Of a DNA stretch of 64,000 nucleotides, positions 49,537 to 56,714 are shown one piece after another. The notes beneath the pieces were generated by a model. The model did no database searches, was not told the origin of the DNA, and was given only the letters and a program-made list of their open reading frames with translations. Position 1 is the first letter of the stretch, and each line of letters begins with the position of its first letter. Origin of the DNA: Ramlibacter monticola (GTDB lineage Bacteria; Pseudomonadota; Gammaproteobacteria; Burkholderiales; Burkholderiaceae_C); assembly GCF_016722785.1 (NCBI RefSeq), contig NZ_JAEQNE010000006.1:168501-232500 (forward strand), written 5' to 3'. A program made the translations under genes and the position numbers.

Positions 49537-51027
49537 ATGGAATTCGGCATCACCTATGGCAGCCTCGCGCGGCAGCGCACCGGCTGCATCGTCGTCGGCG
49601 TGTACGAGGGGCGCAGGCTGTCGCCCTCGGCGGCGGAGCTCGATGCCGCATCGGGCCAGGCCATTGCCAGGATCCTGGGGCGCGGCGACCTCGAAGGCGA
49701 AGCCGGCACGACGCTGCTGCTCCACGACCTCCCGAACGTGGACTCCGAGCGCGTGCTTCTCGTCGGCCTGGGCGACGAGGGCGAACTCGCCGAAAGCCGC
49801 TACCGCAGGGCGCTCTCCTGCGCGACCCGGACGCTGCGGGCCACGGGCGCCGCGGAGGCGACGATCTGCCTCACCGAGCTCGGCGTGCAGGGTCGCGACA
49901 CCCCATGGAAGATCGAACAGGCGGTGCTGGCGGTCATGGAGGGCCTGTATCGCTTCGACGGGCTCAAGAGCACCCCCCCGGCAGCGAAGCGCGCGCTGAG
50001 GAAAGCGGTCTTCCACGTCGCCGATCGCGCGGATGCGGCCGCGGGCGAGGCGGCCATCCACCGCGCCGCGGCGATCGCCGAGGGCATCGCGCTCGCCAAG
50101 GATCTCGGCAACATGCCCCCCAATCTCTGCACCCCCGCGTACCTCGCCGACCAGGCCCGCGAAGTCGGCCAGCGCCAGGGCTTCAACGTGGAGATCCTCG
50201 AGCAGCCGGACATCGAGCGGCTGGGAATGAACGGCTTCCTCGCGGTCGCGCGCGGCAGCCGCCAGCCCCCGAAGCTCATCGTCATGGAGTACCGCGGCGG
50301 ACCGCCCGGCGCGCGGCCGCTGGTTCTCGTCGGCAAGGGCATCACGTTCGACGCGGGAGGCATCTCCATCAAGCCCGCGCCCGAGATGGACGAGATGAAG
50401 TTCGACATGTGCGGCGCCGCGAGCGTGTTCGGCGCCCTGTGCGCGGCGGCGCTCATGAAGCTGCCGCTCGACGTGGTCGGCATCATCCCGGCCGCGGAGA
50501 ACATGCCCGACGGCAACGCGACGCGGCCCGGCGACATCGTGAGGACGATGTCGGGCCGGACCGTGGAAATCCTCGACACCGATTCGGAGGGGCGGCTCGT
50601 CCTCTGCGATGCGCTCACCTACGCGGAGAGGTACGAGCCCGCGGCCGTCATCGACATCGCCACGCTGACGGGCGAGATCGTGAGCGCGCTCGGGGATGTC
50701 GCCACTGGCATGTTCACCAACAGCGAAGTGCTCGCCCGCGAGGTCCTCGCGGCCGGCGAAAGCGCGTGGGACCGCGTCTGGCGGATGCCGCTGTGGGACG
50801 AGTACCAGGACGCGCTCCAGTCGAACTTCGCGGACCTGCCGAACATCGGCTCGCACGCCGACTGCGCGGTGACCGCGGCGTGCTTCCTCTCGCGGTTCAC
50901 CCGGCGCTACCCCTGGGTGCACCTCGACATCGCGGGAACGGCCTCGAAGGGCGGTGCGGACAAGGGCGCGACGGGCCGGCCGGTGGCGCTCCTGGCGCAT
51001 TTCCTCGCGGGCCGCGCCACGGCCTAG
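49537..51027 (+). CDS. pepA: Leucyl aminopeptidase (M17, PepA-like)
   Basis: 496-residue di-zinc/manganese aminopeptidase, normally a cytosolic hexamer. Catalytic and metal residues are seen in VGKGITFDAGGISIKP, EMKFDMCGAASVFG and EILDTDSEGRLVLCDAL. GAAGG lies 5 bases before the ATG at 49537; a GTG at 49525 overlapping the previous stop is an alternative. Codon choice seems to use more CTC than neighbouring operons, a weak hint of separate origin. The TAG stop includes the first base of the inserted repeat element. Confidence 0.93.
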   Translation: MEFGITYGSLARQRTGCIVVGVYEGRRLSPSAAELDAASGQAIARILGRGDLEGEAGTTLLLHDLPNVDSERVLLVGLGDEGELAESRYRRALSCATRTLRATGAAEATICLTELGVQGRDTPWKIEQAVLAVMEGLYRFDGLKSTPPAAKRALRKAVFHVADRADAAAGEAAIHRAAAIAEGIALAKDLGNMPPNLCTPAYLADQAREVGQRQGFNVEILEQPDIERLGMNGFLAVARGSRQPPKLIVMEYRGGPPGARPLVLVGKGITFDAGGISIKPAPEMDEMKFDMCGAASVFGALCAAALMKLPLDVVGIIPAAENMPDGNATRPGDIVRTMSGRTVEILDTDSEGRLVLCDALTYAERYEPAAVIDIATLTGEIVSALGDVATGMFTNSEVLAREVLAAGESAWDRVWRMPLWDEYQDALQSNFADLPNIGSHADCAVTAACFLSRFTRRYPWVHLDIAGTASKGGADKGATGRPVALLAHFLAGRATA

Positions 51028-51297
51028 TGTCCTGTCCCACAAATATCTAGGCTCTCGTTCGGTGCATGCGGGGATGATCGGTGGTTGGCCAGAGTGGGTC
51101 CAGCCTGGCCGGCTGGACCCACTCTGGACGACCGCCGAGGGCCCCGCATGCGCCGAACCCTCCGGGCTGCCCCGTATCGGGCCGCATGCCGCGTTGCGTG
51201 CACGGGTCAAGCCGGCCAGGCTTGACCCGCGCCCGCGCCTTGCCTGCGGCCCGATACGGGGCAGCGAGAGCCTAGATATTTGTGGGACAGGACACTA
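51025..51297. mobile_element. MITE-like element with TA target duplication
   Basis: A 269-bp element (51027-51295) flanked by TA on both sides. Perfect 31-bp terminal inverted repeats lie at 51027-51057 and 51265-51295, beginning GTGTCCTGTCCCAC. Inside are further perfect inverted pairs: 51090-51105/51111-51126 (16 bp), 51167-51187/51245-51265 (21 bp), 51203-51213/51219-51229 (11 bp), and a near-perfect 15-bp pair at 51059-51073/51142-51156. No transposase is encoded. The TA duplication is the habit of IS630/Tc1-mariner elements, so it is probably mobilised by such a transposase elsewhere. Confidence 0.85.
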
Positions 51298-51639
51298 ACC
51301 GTGCACGCGGCGCGAATCCTCCGGCGCCTGCGCCCGCTCCTCCAGGCCGTAGTCGCGCACCACCGCCGCGATGCGCAGGCGGTAGTCGCGGAACATCGTC
51401 CCCCGGCCCGCCGCCTGGGCCGCGCGGTGCGATTCCAGCTGGCGCCAGCGCGCGAGGCACTCCTCGTCGCGCCAGAAGGACAGGGACAGCAGCTTGCCGG
51501 GCTCGGCGAGGCTCTGGAAACGCTCGATGGAGAGGAAGCCTTCCATCTTCTCCAGTTCCGGCCGCAGGCGGGCAGCCCAGTCCAGGTAGGCCTGGCGATG
51601 TTCGTCGCGTGGCCAGACCTCGAAGATGACGGCGATCAT
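51295..51639 (-). CDS. Antibiotic-biosynthesis-monooxygenase-fold (ABM) protein
   Basis: 114-residue small alpha/beta-barrel protein (MIAVIFEVWPRDEHRQAYLDWAARLRPELEKMEGFLSIERFQ, then LLSLSFWRDEECLARWRQLESH), as in YgiN/ABM-type monooxygenases and related heme- or quinol-active proteins. The role is unknown. GGAG lies 5 bases before the ATG. The stop codon TAG uses the TA next to the inserted element; before insertion the same TAG would have been formed with host sequence, so the protein is unaltered. Confidence 0.82.
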   Translation of the reverse strand: MIAVIFEVWPRDEHRQAYLDWAARLRPELEKMEGFLSIERFQSLAEPGKLLSLSFWRDEECLARWRQLESHRAAQAAGRGTMFRDYRLRIAAVVRDYGLEERAQAPEDSRRVHG

Positions 51640-51673
51640 GCGGACTCCTTCGCGCGCCATGCGCTGCGCGAGC

Positions 51674-52468
51674 CTACGCCGTCCGCACCTCCACGAGCAA
51701 CTCCTCCAGCACCCGCAACACCAGCTGCGGCTCCGTGAGCTGCGGGAAGTGCCCGCTCTTGTGCGCAACCACCTGTTCCCCCCGCGGCGACAGCCGCGCC
51801 AGCGCCTGCTGGTTGGCGCGCCGCGCGCCCACCGCGGCGGGCGACATCAGCCAGGCCTTGGGCGTGAGCCCGCCCGTGACCACGCGCAGCGGCACCTCGG
51901 GGAAAGGGCCGGCCGCCTCGACCTCGCGCACGGTGTCTTCCACGCAGGCCAGCTCCGCATGCAGGTTGGGCCGGAAGAACACGTCCGGCAGCACCAGCAG
52001 TTTCGCCAGCGCCCGCTCGATCTGCGCCTCGTGCTTCTTCAGCACCTCGTGGTCGGCGGGATGCGTCGCCTCGATCAGCAGCACGCCCGCGACTTCCCGC
52101 GGATACAGCCGCGCGTAGAGATTCGCGAACAGGCCGCCGAGGGAATGCGCCACCAGCACATACGGCGGCGCGAGGTCCGCGTACCCGAGCAGTTCGCGCA
52201 GCGCGCCGAGCACCACGGCGCCGGTCTGGCGCGCCCGGGGACGGTCGCTGCCCTGCATCCCGAAGCGGTTCCAGCCCAGCACGCGGCCGACGCGCTCGAC
52301 GCCCGGATAGAGCGCCTCCCAGCCCTGCAGGCTCATTCCCGTGCCGCTGAACAGCACGATCCGGGCGGCCCCGTGCCCCGAGAGGATGTAGCTCAGGCGG
52401 CCGCTGCGCGTCTGCACGGCCTGGATGCCGGGGAGCCGGGCGCGTCGGGTGGGCGCGAACTGCGGCAT
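51674..52468 (-). CDS. Alpha/beta hydrolase
   Basis: 264 residues with the alpha/beta hydrolase landmarks: an oxyanion-loop-like VLFSGTGMSLQGW, the nucleophile elbow VAHSLGG near residue 109, a later acid region, and the catalytic His probably in HKSGHFPQLTEP. No signal peptide is evident. Substrate class (ester, lactone or other) cannot be told. Runs in the same direction as the ABM gene, 34 bases before it. Confidence 0.87.
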   Translation of the reverse strand: MPQFAPTRRARLPGIQAVQTRSGRLSYILSGHGAARIVLFSGTGMSLQGWEALYPGVERVGRVLGWNRFGMQGSDRPRARQTGAVVLGALRELLGYADLAPPYVLVAHSLGGLFANLYARLYPREVAGVLLIEATHPADHEVLKKHEAQIERALAKLLVLPDVFFRPNLHAELACVEDTVREVEAAGPFPEVPLRVVTGGLTPKAWLMSPAAVGARRANQQALARLSPRGEQVVAHKSGHFPQLTEPQLVLRVLEELLVEVRTA

Positions 52469-52483
52469 GCCCCGGCGCCGGGC

Positions 52484-52828
52484 TCAAGCCCCGCCGATCC
52501 CCACGTTGATCCTGCCGGTGCCGCTGCACTCGGGGCAGTCGGAGGCGCCGAGCCGGCCGCTGCCGCCGCAGCGGGGGCACACGGTCTCACCGGTGCCGGG
52601 CGTGCCGGCCGGGGCTTGGTCGCCGGGGCTCATGGGCCGCCGCGCGGGGCCCGGCTGGCCGCCGGTGTGCCCGGCGGCCTGGTCGGAGCGCCCCTCGGTG
52701 CCGGCGGGAAGGTCGAAGGAAGCGCCCGGATCCTCTTCCCCTGCCACGGAGGCGAGCAGGTCGTCGGGATCGTCCGGACGTGGCCGGGCCCTGGAGCCCG
52801 TCGTGGATTCTTGCTGGTTGCCGGCCAT
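52484..52828 (-). CDS. Small protein with two DnaJ-type Cys motifs
   Basis: 114 residues. The first 75 are disordered (Gly/Pro/Asp-rich); the C-terminus holds VCPRCGGSGRLG and CPECSGTGRINVG, two CxxCxGxG units that together form one zinc-binding half of a DnaJ-like cysteine-rich module. Such proteins may act as redox or chaperone helpers; no precise role is known. The ATG at 52828 has no strong ribosome site, but the Cys motifs show the frame is real. Confidence 0.75.
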   Translation of the reverse strand: MAGNQQESTTGSRARPRPDDPDDLLASVAGEEDPGASFDLPAGTEGRSDQAAGHTGGQPGPARRPMSPGDQAPAGTPGTGETVCPRCGGSGRLGASDCPECSGTGRINVGIGGA

Positions 52829-52913
52829 GGTGCGTCCTCGTGTGAAGCGCCCATCCTAGGAAGCGGCGGTCCACCGCGGCGTAGGACAGGCGCCCACCTT
52901 GGGCGCGCCGAAG

Positions 52914-53690
52914 TCAGCGACCCTGCCAGACGGGCGGACGCTTCTGCACGAAGGCCTGCACGCCTTCGCGGAAGTCGGCGCTGCCGTAGGTGCGGCGGAT
53001 CAGGTCCTCGGCCTCGGGCAGGCCGTGGCGCAGCAGGCGGGCGAGCGCCTCCTTGCTGACCTGCTGCGTGACGGGCGCCAGCGACGCCAGCTTCGCACAG
53101 AGCTTCTGCGCCGCCGCCTCGATCGCCTCCGCCGGCGCGATCTCCAGCACGTAGCCGCAGGCGTGCGCCTCCTCGGCGGCGATCAGGTCCGCCAGCAGCA
53201 GCAGGCGCTGCACGCGCGGGCGCCCGAAACTGGCAACGAGGCCCGCCACGTTGGCCATCGACAGGCAGTTGCCCAGCGTGCGCGCGATCGGCACGCCGAA
53301 CCTGCTGCCCGGCGTGGCGATGCGGAAATCGCAGGTGCTCGCGATGGCGAGGCCGCCGCCGATGCACCAGCCCTGCACCACCGCCACCGTGGGCATGGGC
53401 AGGCCGGCCAGCAGTTGCATGGTGCCGTCGATCTGGCGCTCGTAGGCGACGCCGCGCTCGCCGTCGAAGTCCTGGAACTGCGCGATGTCGGTGCCGGCGA
53501 CGAAGGCCTCGCCGCCGGCGCCCTGGAAGCGCACCACGCGCACCGAGCGGTCCTCGCGCAACTGCTCGCAGATCGCGCGCAGGCGCTCGTACATCGCCCA
53601 GGTCATCGCGTTGCGCGCCTCGGGACGGTTGAAGGTGACCGAAGCCACCTTCCCCTCGATCAGGAGGTCGACCGAACCTTCCGCCGTCAC
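52914..53690 (-). CDS. Enoyl-CoA hydratase/isomerase (crotonase) family protein
   Basis: 258 residues: VASVTFNRPEARNAMTWAMYE, oxyanion-hole region GGEAFVAGTDIAQF, VVQGWCIGGGLAIASTCDFRIATPGSRFGVPIARTLGN. The first catalytic Glu position (GGGL-E in hydratases) is Ala here, so classic hydratase activity is doubtful and another crotonase reaction is possible. GTG start with GTGA overlapping the Bug stop, indicating coupling and fixing the start. Confidence 0.88.
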   Translation of the reverse strand: MTAEGSVDLLIEGKVASVTFNRPEARNAMTWAMYERLRAICEQLREDRSVRVVRFQGAGGEAFVAGTDIAQFQDFDGERGVAYERQIDGTMQLLAGLPMPTVAVVQGWCIGGGLAIASTCDFRIATPGSRFGVPIARTLGNCLSMANVAGLVASFGRPRVQRLLLLADLIAAEEAHACGYVLEIAPAEAIEAAAQKLCAKLASLAPVTQQVSKEALARLLRHGLPEAEDLIRRTYGSADFREGVQAFVQKRPPVWQGR

Positions 53691-54652
53691 GCATCCCCCT
53701 TCACGCCGGCTTCCTTGATGATCTTGCCCCACTTCACCTGTTCGGCGTGCATGAAGGCCTGGAACTTCTCGGTGGAGCCGCCGCCGTCCTCGGCGCCGGA
53801 CGCTTCCAGCTTTTCCATCACGTCGGGCATGACGAGCGCCTTGTTCACGTCCTCGTTCATCCGCCTGGCCATCGCGGGCGACATCTTGCCCGGGCCCACC
53901 AGGCCGTACCACGTCGTCGCCTCGAAGCCGGGGAAGCCCGATTCCGCCATCGTGGGCACGTTGGGGTGGCCGGCGGCGCGCTTCAGGCGCGTCTGCGCGA
54001 TGGGGATCGCCTTGCCGCTCTTCACGTGCGGCGTGGCGGCCGTCATCGTGTCGAAGCTGTACTGCACCTGGCCGCCGATGAGGTCGGTGAGCATCGGGCC
54101 CGAGCCCTTGTACGGCACGTGGATCGCCTTCACCCCGGCCTGCAGCATGAACATCTCCAGCGCCAGGTGCTGCGCGCTGCCGTTGCCGGCGGACCCGAAG
54201 CTGACCTGGCCCGGATTGGCCTTGCACAGGGCCACGAGGTCCTTCACGGTCTTGGCCGGCTGCTGCGCGTTGCAGATCAGGAGGTTGGGCGTGACGCCCA
54301 CCATGGCGATCGGGGTGAAGTCCTTCTCGGCGTCGTAGTTCAGCTTCTGCAGGTGCGGGACGATCGCGTGGCTGTTGATGTGCGCCATGTGCAGCACGGA
54401 GCCGTCCGAGGGCTGCTTGGAGACGTAGTCGGCCGCGATGGTGCCCGACGCGCCTGCCTTGTTCTCCACGATCACCTGGGTCTTCCACATCTCGCCGAGT
54501 TTCTGGCCGATCACGCGGGCCAGCAGGTCGGTGCCGCCGCCGGGCGCGAAGCCGACGATGATGCGGACGGGGCCCTGGGGCAGGTTCTGCGCGCGGGCCA
54601 GCGGCAGGGCGATCGAAGCCGCGACGCCGGTCACGAAGGTTCTGCGTTGCAT
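53687..54652 (-). CDS. Bug/TctC-type periplasmic binding protein
   Basis: 321 residues with an export signal (RRTFVTGVAASIALPLARA) and Bug motifs GPVRIIVGFAPGGGTDLLARVIG, VIVENKAGASGTIAADYV, IHVPYKGSGPMLTDLIGGQV. Orphan: no TctAB nearby. It lies between a transaminase gene and a crotonase gene in one transcription unit. Ligand unknown. Confidence 0.92.
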   Translation of the reverse strand: MQRRTFVTGVAASIALPLARAQNLPQGPVRIIVGFAPGGGTDLLARVIGQKLGEMWKTQVIVENKAGASGTIAADYVSKQPSDGSVLHMAHINSHAIVPHLQKLNYDAEKDFTPIAMVGVTPNLLICNAQQPAKTVKDLVALCKANPGQVSFGSAGNGSAQHLALEMFMLQAGVKAIHVPYKGSGPMLTDLIGGQVQYSFDTMTAATPHVKSGKAIPIAQTRLKRAAGHPNVPTMAESGFPGFEATTWYGLVGPGKMSPAMARRMNEDVNKALVMPDVMEKLEASGAEDGGGSTEKFQAFMHAEQVKWGKIIKEAGVKGDA

Positions 54653-54682
54653 GGTGTCTCCTAGTGTGGTTCTGTCGAAATC

Positions 54683-55912
54683 TCAGGCGGCCTTCTGCAG
54701 GGCGACGGGGGCCGGGTGGCCGGCGAAGTACTCCATGGCAGCGGCGACGCCCGAGCCCGCCAGCTTCACGCCGGAGAGCTTGAGTCCCATTTCGCAGCCG
54801 GACAGGGCAGCCATCAGCGTCAGGTCGTTGCAGTCGCCGAGGTGGCCGATGCGGAACATGCGGCCCTTGACCTTGCCCAGGCCGGTGCCCAGCGACAGGT
54901 CGAAGCGTTCGTAGATCAGCTTGCGCACGGCGTCGGCGTCGACGCCCTCGGGCATCACCACCCCGGTGAGCACCGGCGACTGCGTCGCGGTCTCGGTGAC
55001 CTGGATCTCCAGGCCCCAGGCCCGGACGGCGGCGCGAACGCCCTCGGCCCAGCGCTGGTGGCGCGCGAACACGCCCTGCAGGCCGCCGAAGGCGGGATCC
55101 AGCAGCATGTCGCAGGCTTCGGCCAGGCCGTACAGCAGGTTGGTGTTGGGCGTGTAGGGCCAGTAGCCCGTCTTGTTCATCTCCACGATCTCGTCCCACG
55201 CCCAGAAGGACTTGGGCAGCCGGGCCGTCCTGCTCGCCTCCAGCGCCTTGGGCGACAGCGCGTTGAAGCTGATGCCCGGAGGCAGCATCAGCCCCTTCTG
55301 CGAGCCGCTGACGGTGACGTCCACGCCCCACTCGTCATGCTTGTATTCGGCCGAGGCCAGGCCCGAGATGCTGTCGACCAGCAGCAGGGCCGGGTGCCTG
55401 GCGGCGTCGATCGCGCGGCGCACGGCCAGGATGTTGCTGGTGGCGCCGGTGGAGGTCTCGTTGTGGACCACGCACACGGCCTTGATGGAATGCTCCTTGT
55501 CGGCCCGCAGGCGCTCCTCGATCAGGTGCGCCTGCACGCCGCGCCGCCAGCCCTCCACGCCCGGCAGGCCCAGGAACTCGGTCTTCACGCCCAGGCGCGT
55601 CGCCATCTTGTTCCACAGGGTGGCGAAGTGGCCGGTCTCGTACATCAGCACGTGGTCGCCGGGGCTCAGGACGTTGGCCAGCGCCGCTTCCCAGGCGCCG
55701 GTGCCCGAGGCCGGATAGATCGCCACCGGGTGCCTGGTCTGGAAGATCTGCTGGATCCCCTTGAGCACCCGCAGGCCGAGGGCGCCGAACTCCGGCCCGC
55801 GGTGGTCGATGGTGGGCAGGCTCATGGCCCGCAGGATGCGATCCGGCACCGGCGACGGGCCGGGGATCTGCAGGAAATGGCGGCCGGTGGGGTGGTAGTC
55901 GAGGGTCAGCAT
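54683..55912 (-). CDS. sgaA: Class V aminotransferase, serine-glyoxylate type
   Basis: 409-residue PLP enzyme likely converting glyoxylate plus serine (or alanine) to glycine plus hydroxypyruvate (or pyruvate). The PLP Lys206 is in VTVSGSQKGLMLPPG; the N-terminal GRHFLQIPGPSPVPDRILRAM and IYPASGTGAWEAAL are typical of serine- and alanine-glyoxylate aminotransferases. The ATG at 55912 is preferred because upstream in-frame starts overlap the operator at 55944-55957. Divergent from a GntR gene that probably controls it. Confidence 0.9.
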   Translation of the reverse strand: MLTLDYHPTGRHFLQIPGPSPVPDRILRAMSLPTIDHRGPEFGALGLRVLKGIQQIFQTRHPVAIYPASGTGAWEAALANVLSPGDHVLMYETGHFATLWNKMATRLGVKTEFLGLPGVEGWRRGVQAHLIEERLRADKEHSIKAVCVVHNETSTGATSNILAVRRAIDAARHPALLLVDSISGLASAEYKHDEWGVDVTVSGSQKGLMLPPGISFNALSPKALEASRTARLPKSFWAWDEIVEMNKTGYWPYTPNTNLLYGLAEACDMLLDPAFGGLQGVFARHQRWAEGVRAAVRAWGLEIQVTETATQSPVLTGVVMPEGVDADAVRKLIYERFDLSLGTGLGKVKGRMFRIGHLGDCNDLTLMAALSGCEMGLKLSGVKLAGSGVAAAMEYFAGHPAPVALQKAA

Positions 55913-55943
55913 GGCGGCGGGGTGGTTGCAGGTGGCGGCCATT

Positions 55944-55957
55944 TTTTGCATACAAAA
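55944..55957. promoter_or_regulatory. GntR operator, copy 1
   Basis: TTTTGCATACAAAA, a near-palindrome of the FadR/VanR type (TTGTATRCAA), 32 bases before the aminotransferase ATG on the minus strand. Confidence 0.7.
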
Positions 55958-56007
55958 TTCGCTTGTCAATGGCTATGACCCTTAGTAGGACATTTGCGCA
56001 ACGAAGG

Positions 56008-56021
56008 TTTTGCATACAAAA
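56008..56021. promoter_or_regulatory. GntR operator, copy 2
   Basis: A second identical TTTTGCATACAAAA, 9 bases before the gntR ATG, so bound regulator would likely block its own expression. Centre-to-centre distance to copy 1 is 64 bp. Confidence 0.7.
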
Positions 56022-56030
56022 TGCCACTCC

Positions 56031-56714
56031 ATGTCCGCTGAAGTCATCGCCATCCCGCGTGCCGCCCTCCACGAGCAGGTCGCGCAGCGCTTGCGCCAGA
56101 TGCTGGTGGAAGGCCGCATCGCCCCCGGCGCCAAGCTCAACGAGCGCGAGCTGTCCGAGCGCCTGAACGTCTCGCGCACCCCCCTTCGCGAGGCGATCAA
56201 GATGCTGGCGGCCGAAGGCCTGGTGGAACTGCTGCCCAACCGCGGCGCGGTCGCGGTCTCGCTGACCGAGGAGGACATCGCCAACACCTTCGAGGTGATG
56301 GCGGGGCTGGAGTCGCAGGCCGGCGAGCTGGCGGCCCAGCGCATCACGGAGTCGGAGCTCGCCGAGATCCAGGCCATGCATTTCGAGATGATGGCCGCCT
56401 ATACCCGGCGCGACCTGTCCTCCTACTACACGCTCAACGCGCGGATCCATTCCGCGATCAGCGCCGCGGCCAAGAACCCGGTGCTCGCGCAGGTCTACCA
56501 GCAGGTCAACGCACGCCTGCAGGCCCTGCGCTTCCGTTCCAACCAGGACGGCGAGAAGTGGAAGAACGCCATGAAGGAACACGAGAAGATGATCGAAGCC
56601 CTGGCCGCGCACGACGGCGCGGCGATGCGCGAAGTGCTGCTCTCGCACCTGCGCAACAAGCGCGAGGTGGTGCTGGAGCAGCTGCGCGCCGCGCGCGCGG
56701 AGGCCGCGTCGTGA
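56031..56714 (+). CDS. GntR-family regulator, FCD/FadR subgroup
   Basis: 227 residues: winged helix-turn-helix (LHEQVAQRLRQMLVEGRIAPGAKLNERELSERLNVSRTPLREAIKML) and a helical FCD effector domain (LESQAGELAAQRITESELAEIQAMHFEMM). FCD regulators usually bind small carboxylates. Twin operators in the divergent gap indicate control of both the aminotransferase and its own operon with the FAD dehydrogenase. Start at 56031; an upstream TTG start would fall inside the operator. Confidence 0.92.
   Translation: MSAEVIAIPRAALHEQVAQRLRQMLVEGRIAPGAKLNERELSERLNVSRTPLREAIKMLAAEGLVELLPNRGAVAVSLTEEDIANTFEVMAGLESQAGELAAQRITESELAEIQAMHFEMMAAYTRRDLSSYYTLNARIHSAISAAAKNPVLAQVYQQVNARLQALRFRSNQDGEKWKNAMKEHEKMIEALAAHDGAAMREVLLSHLRNKREVVLEQLRAARAEAAS

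Noticed and set aside
51025..51297. attC site or integron cassette boundary
   Set aside because: The terminal repeats are perfect and flanked by TA duplications, with no integrase core sites; transposon-type ends fit better.
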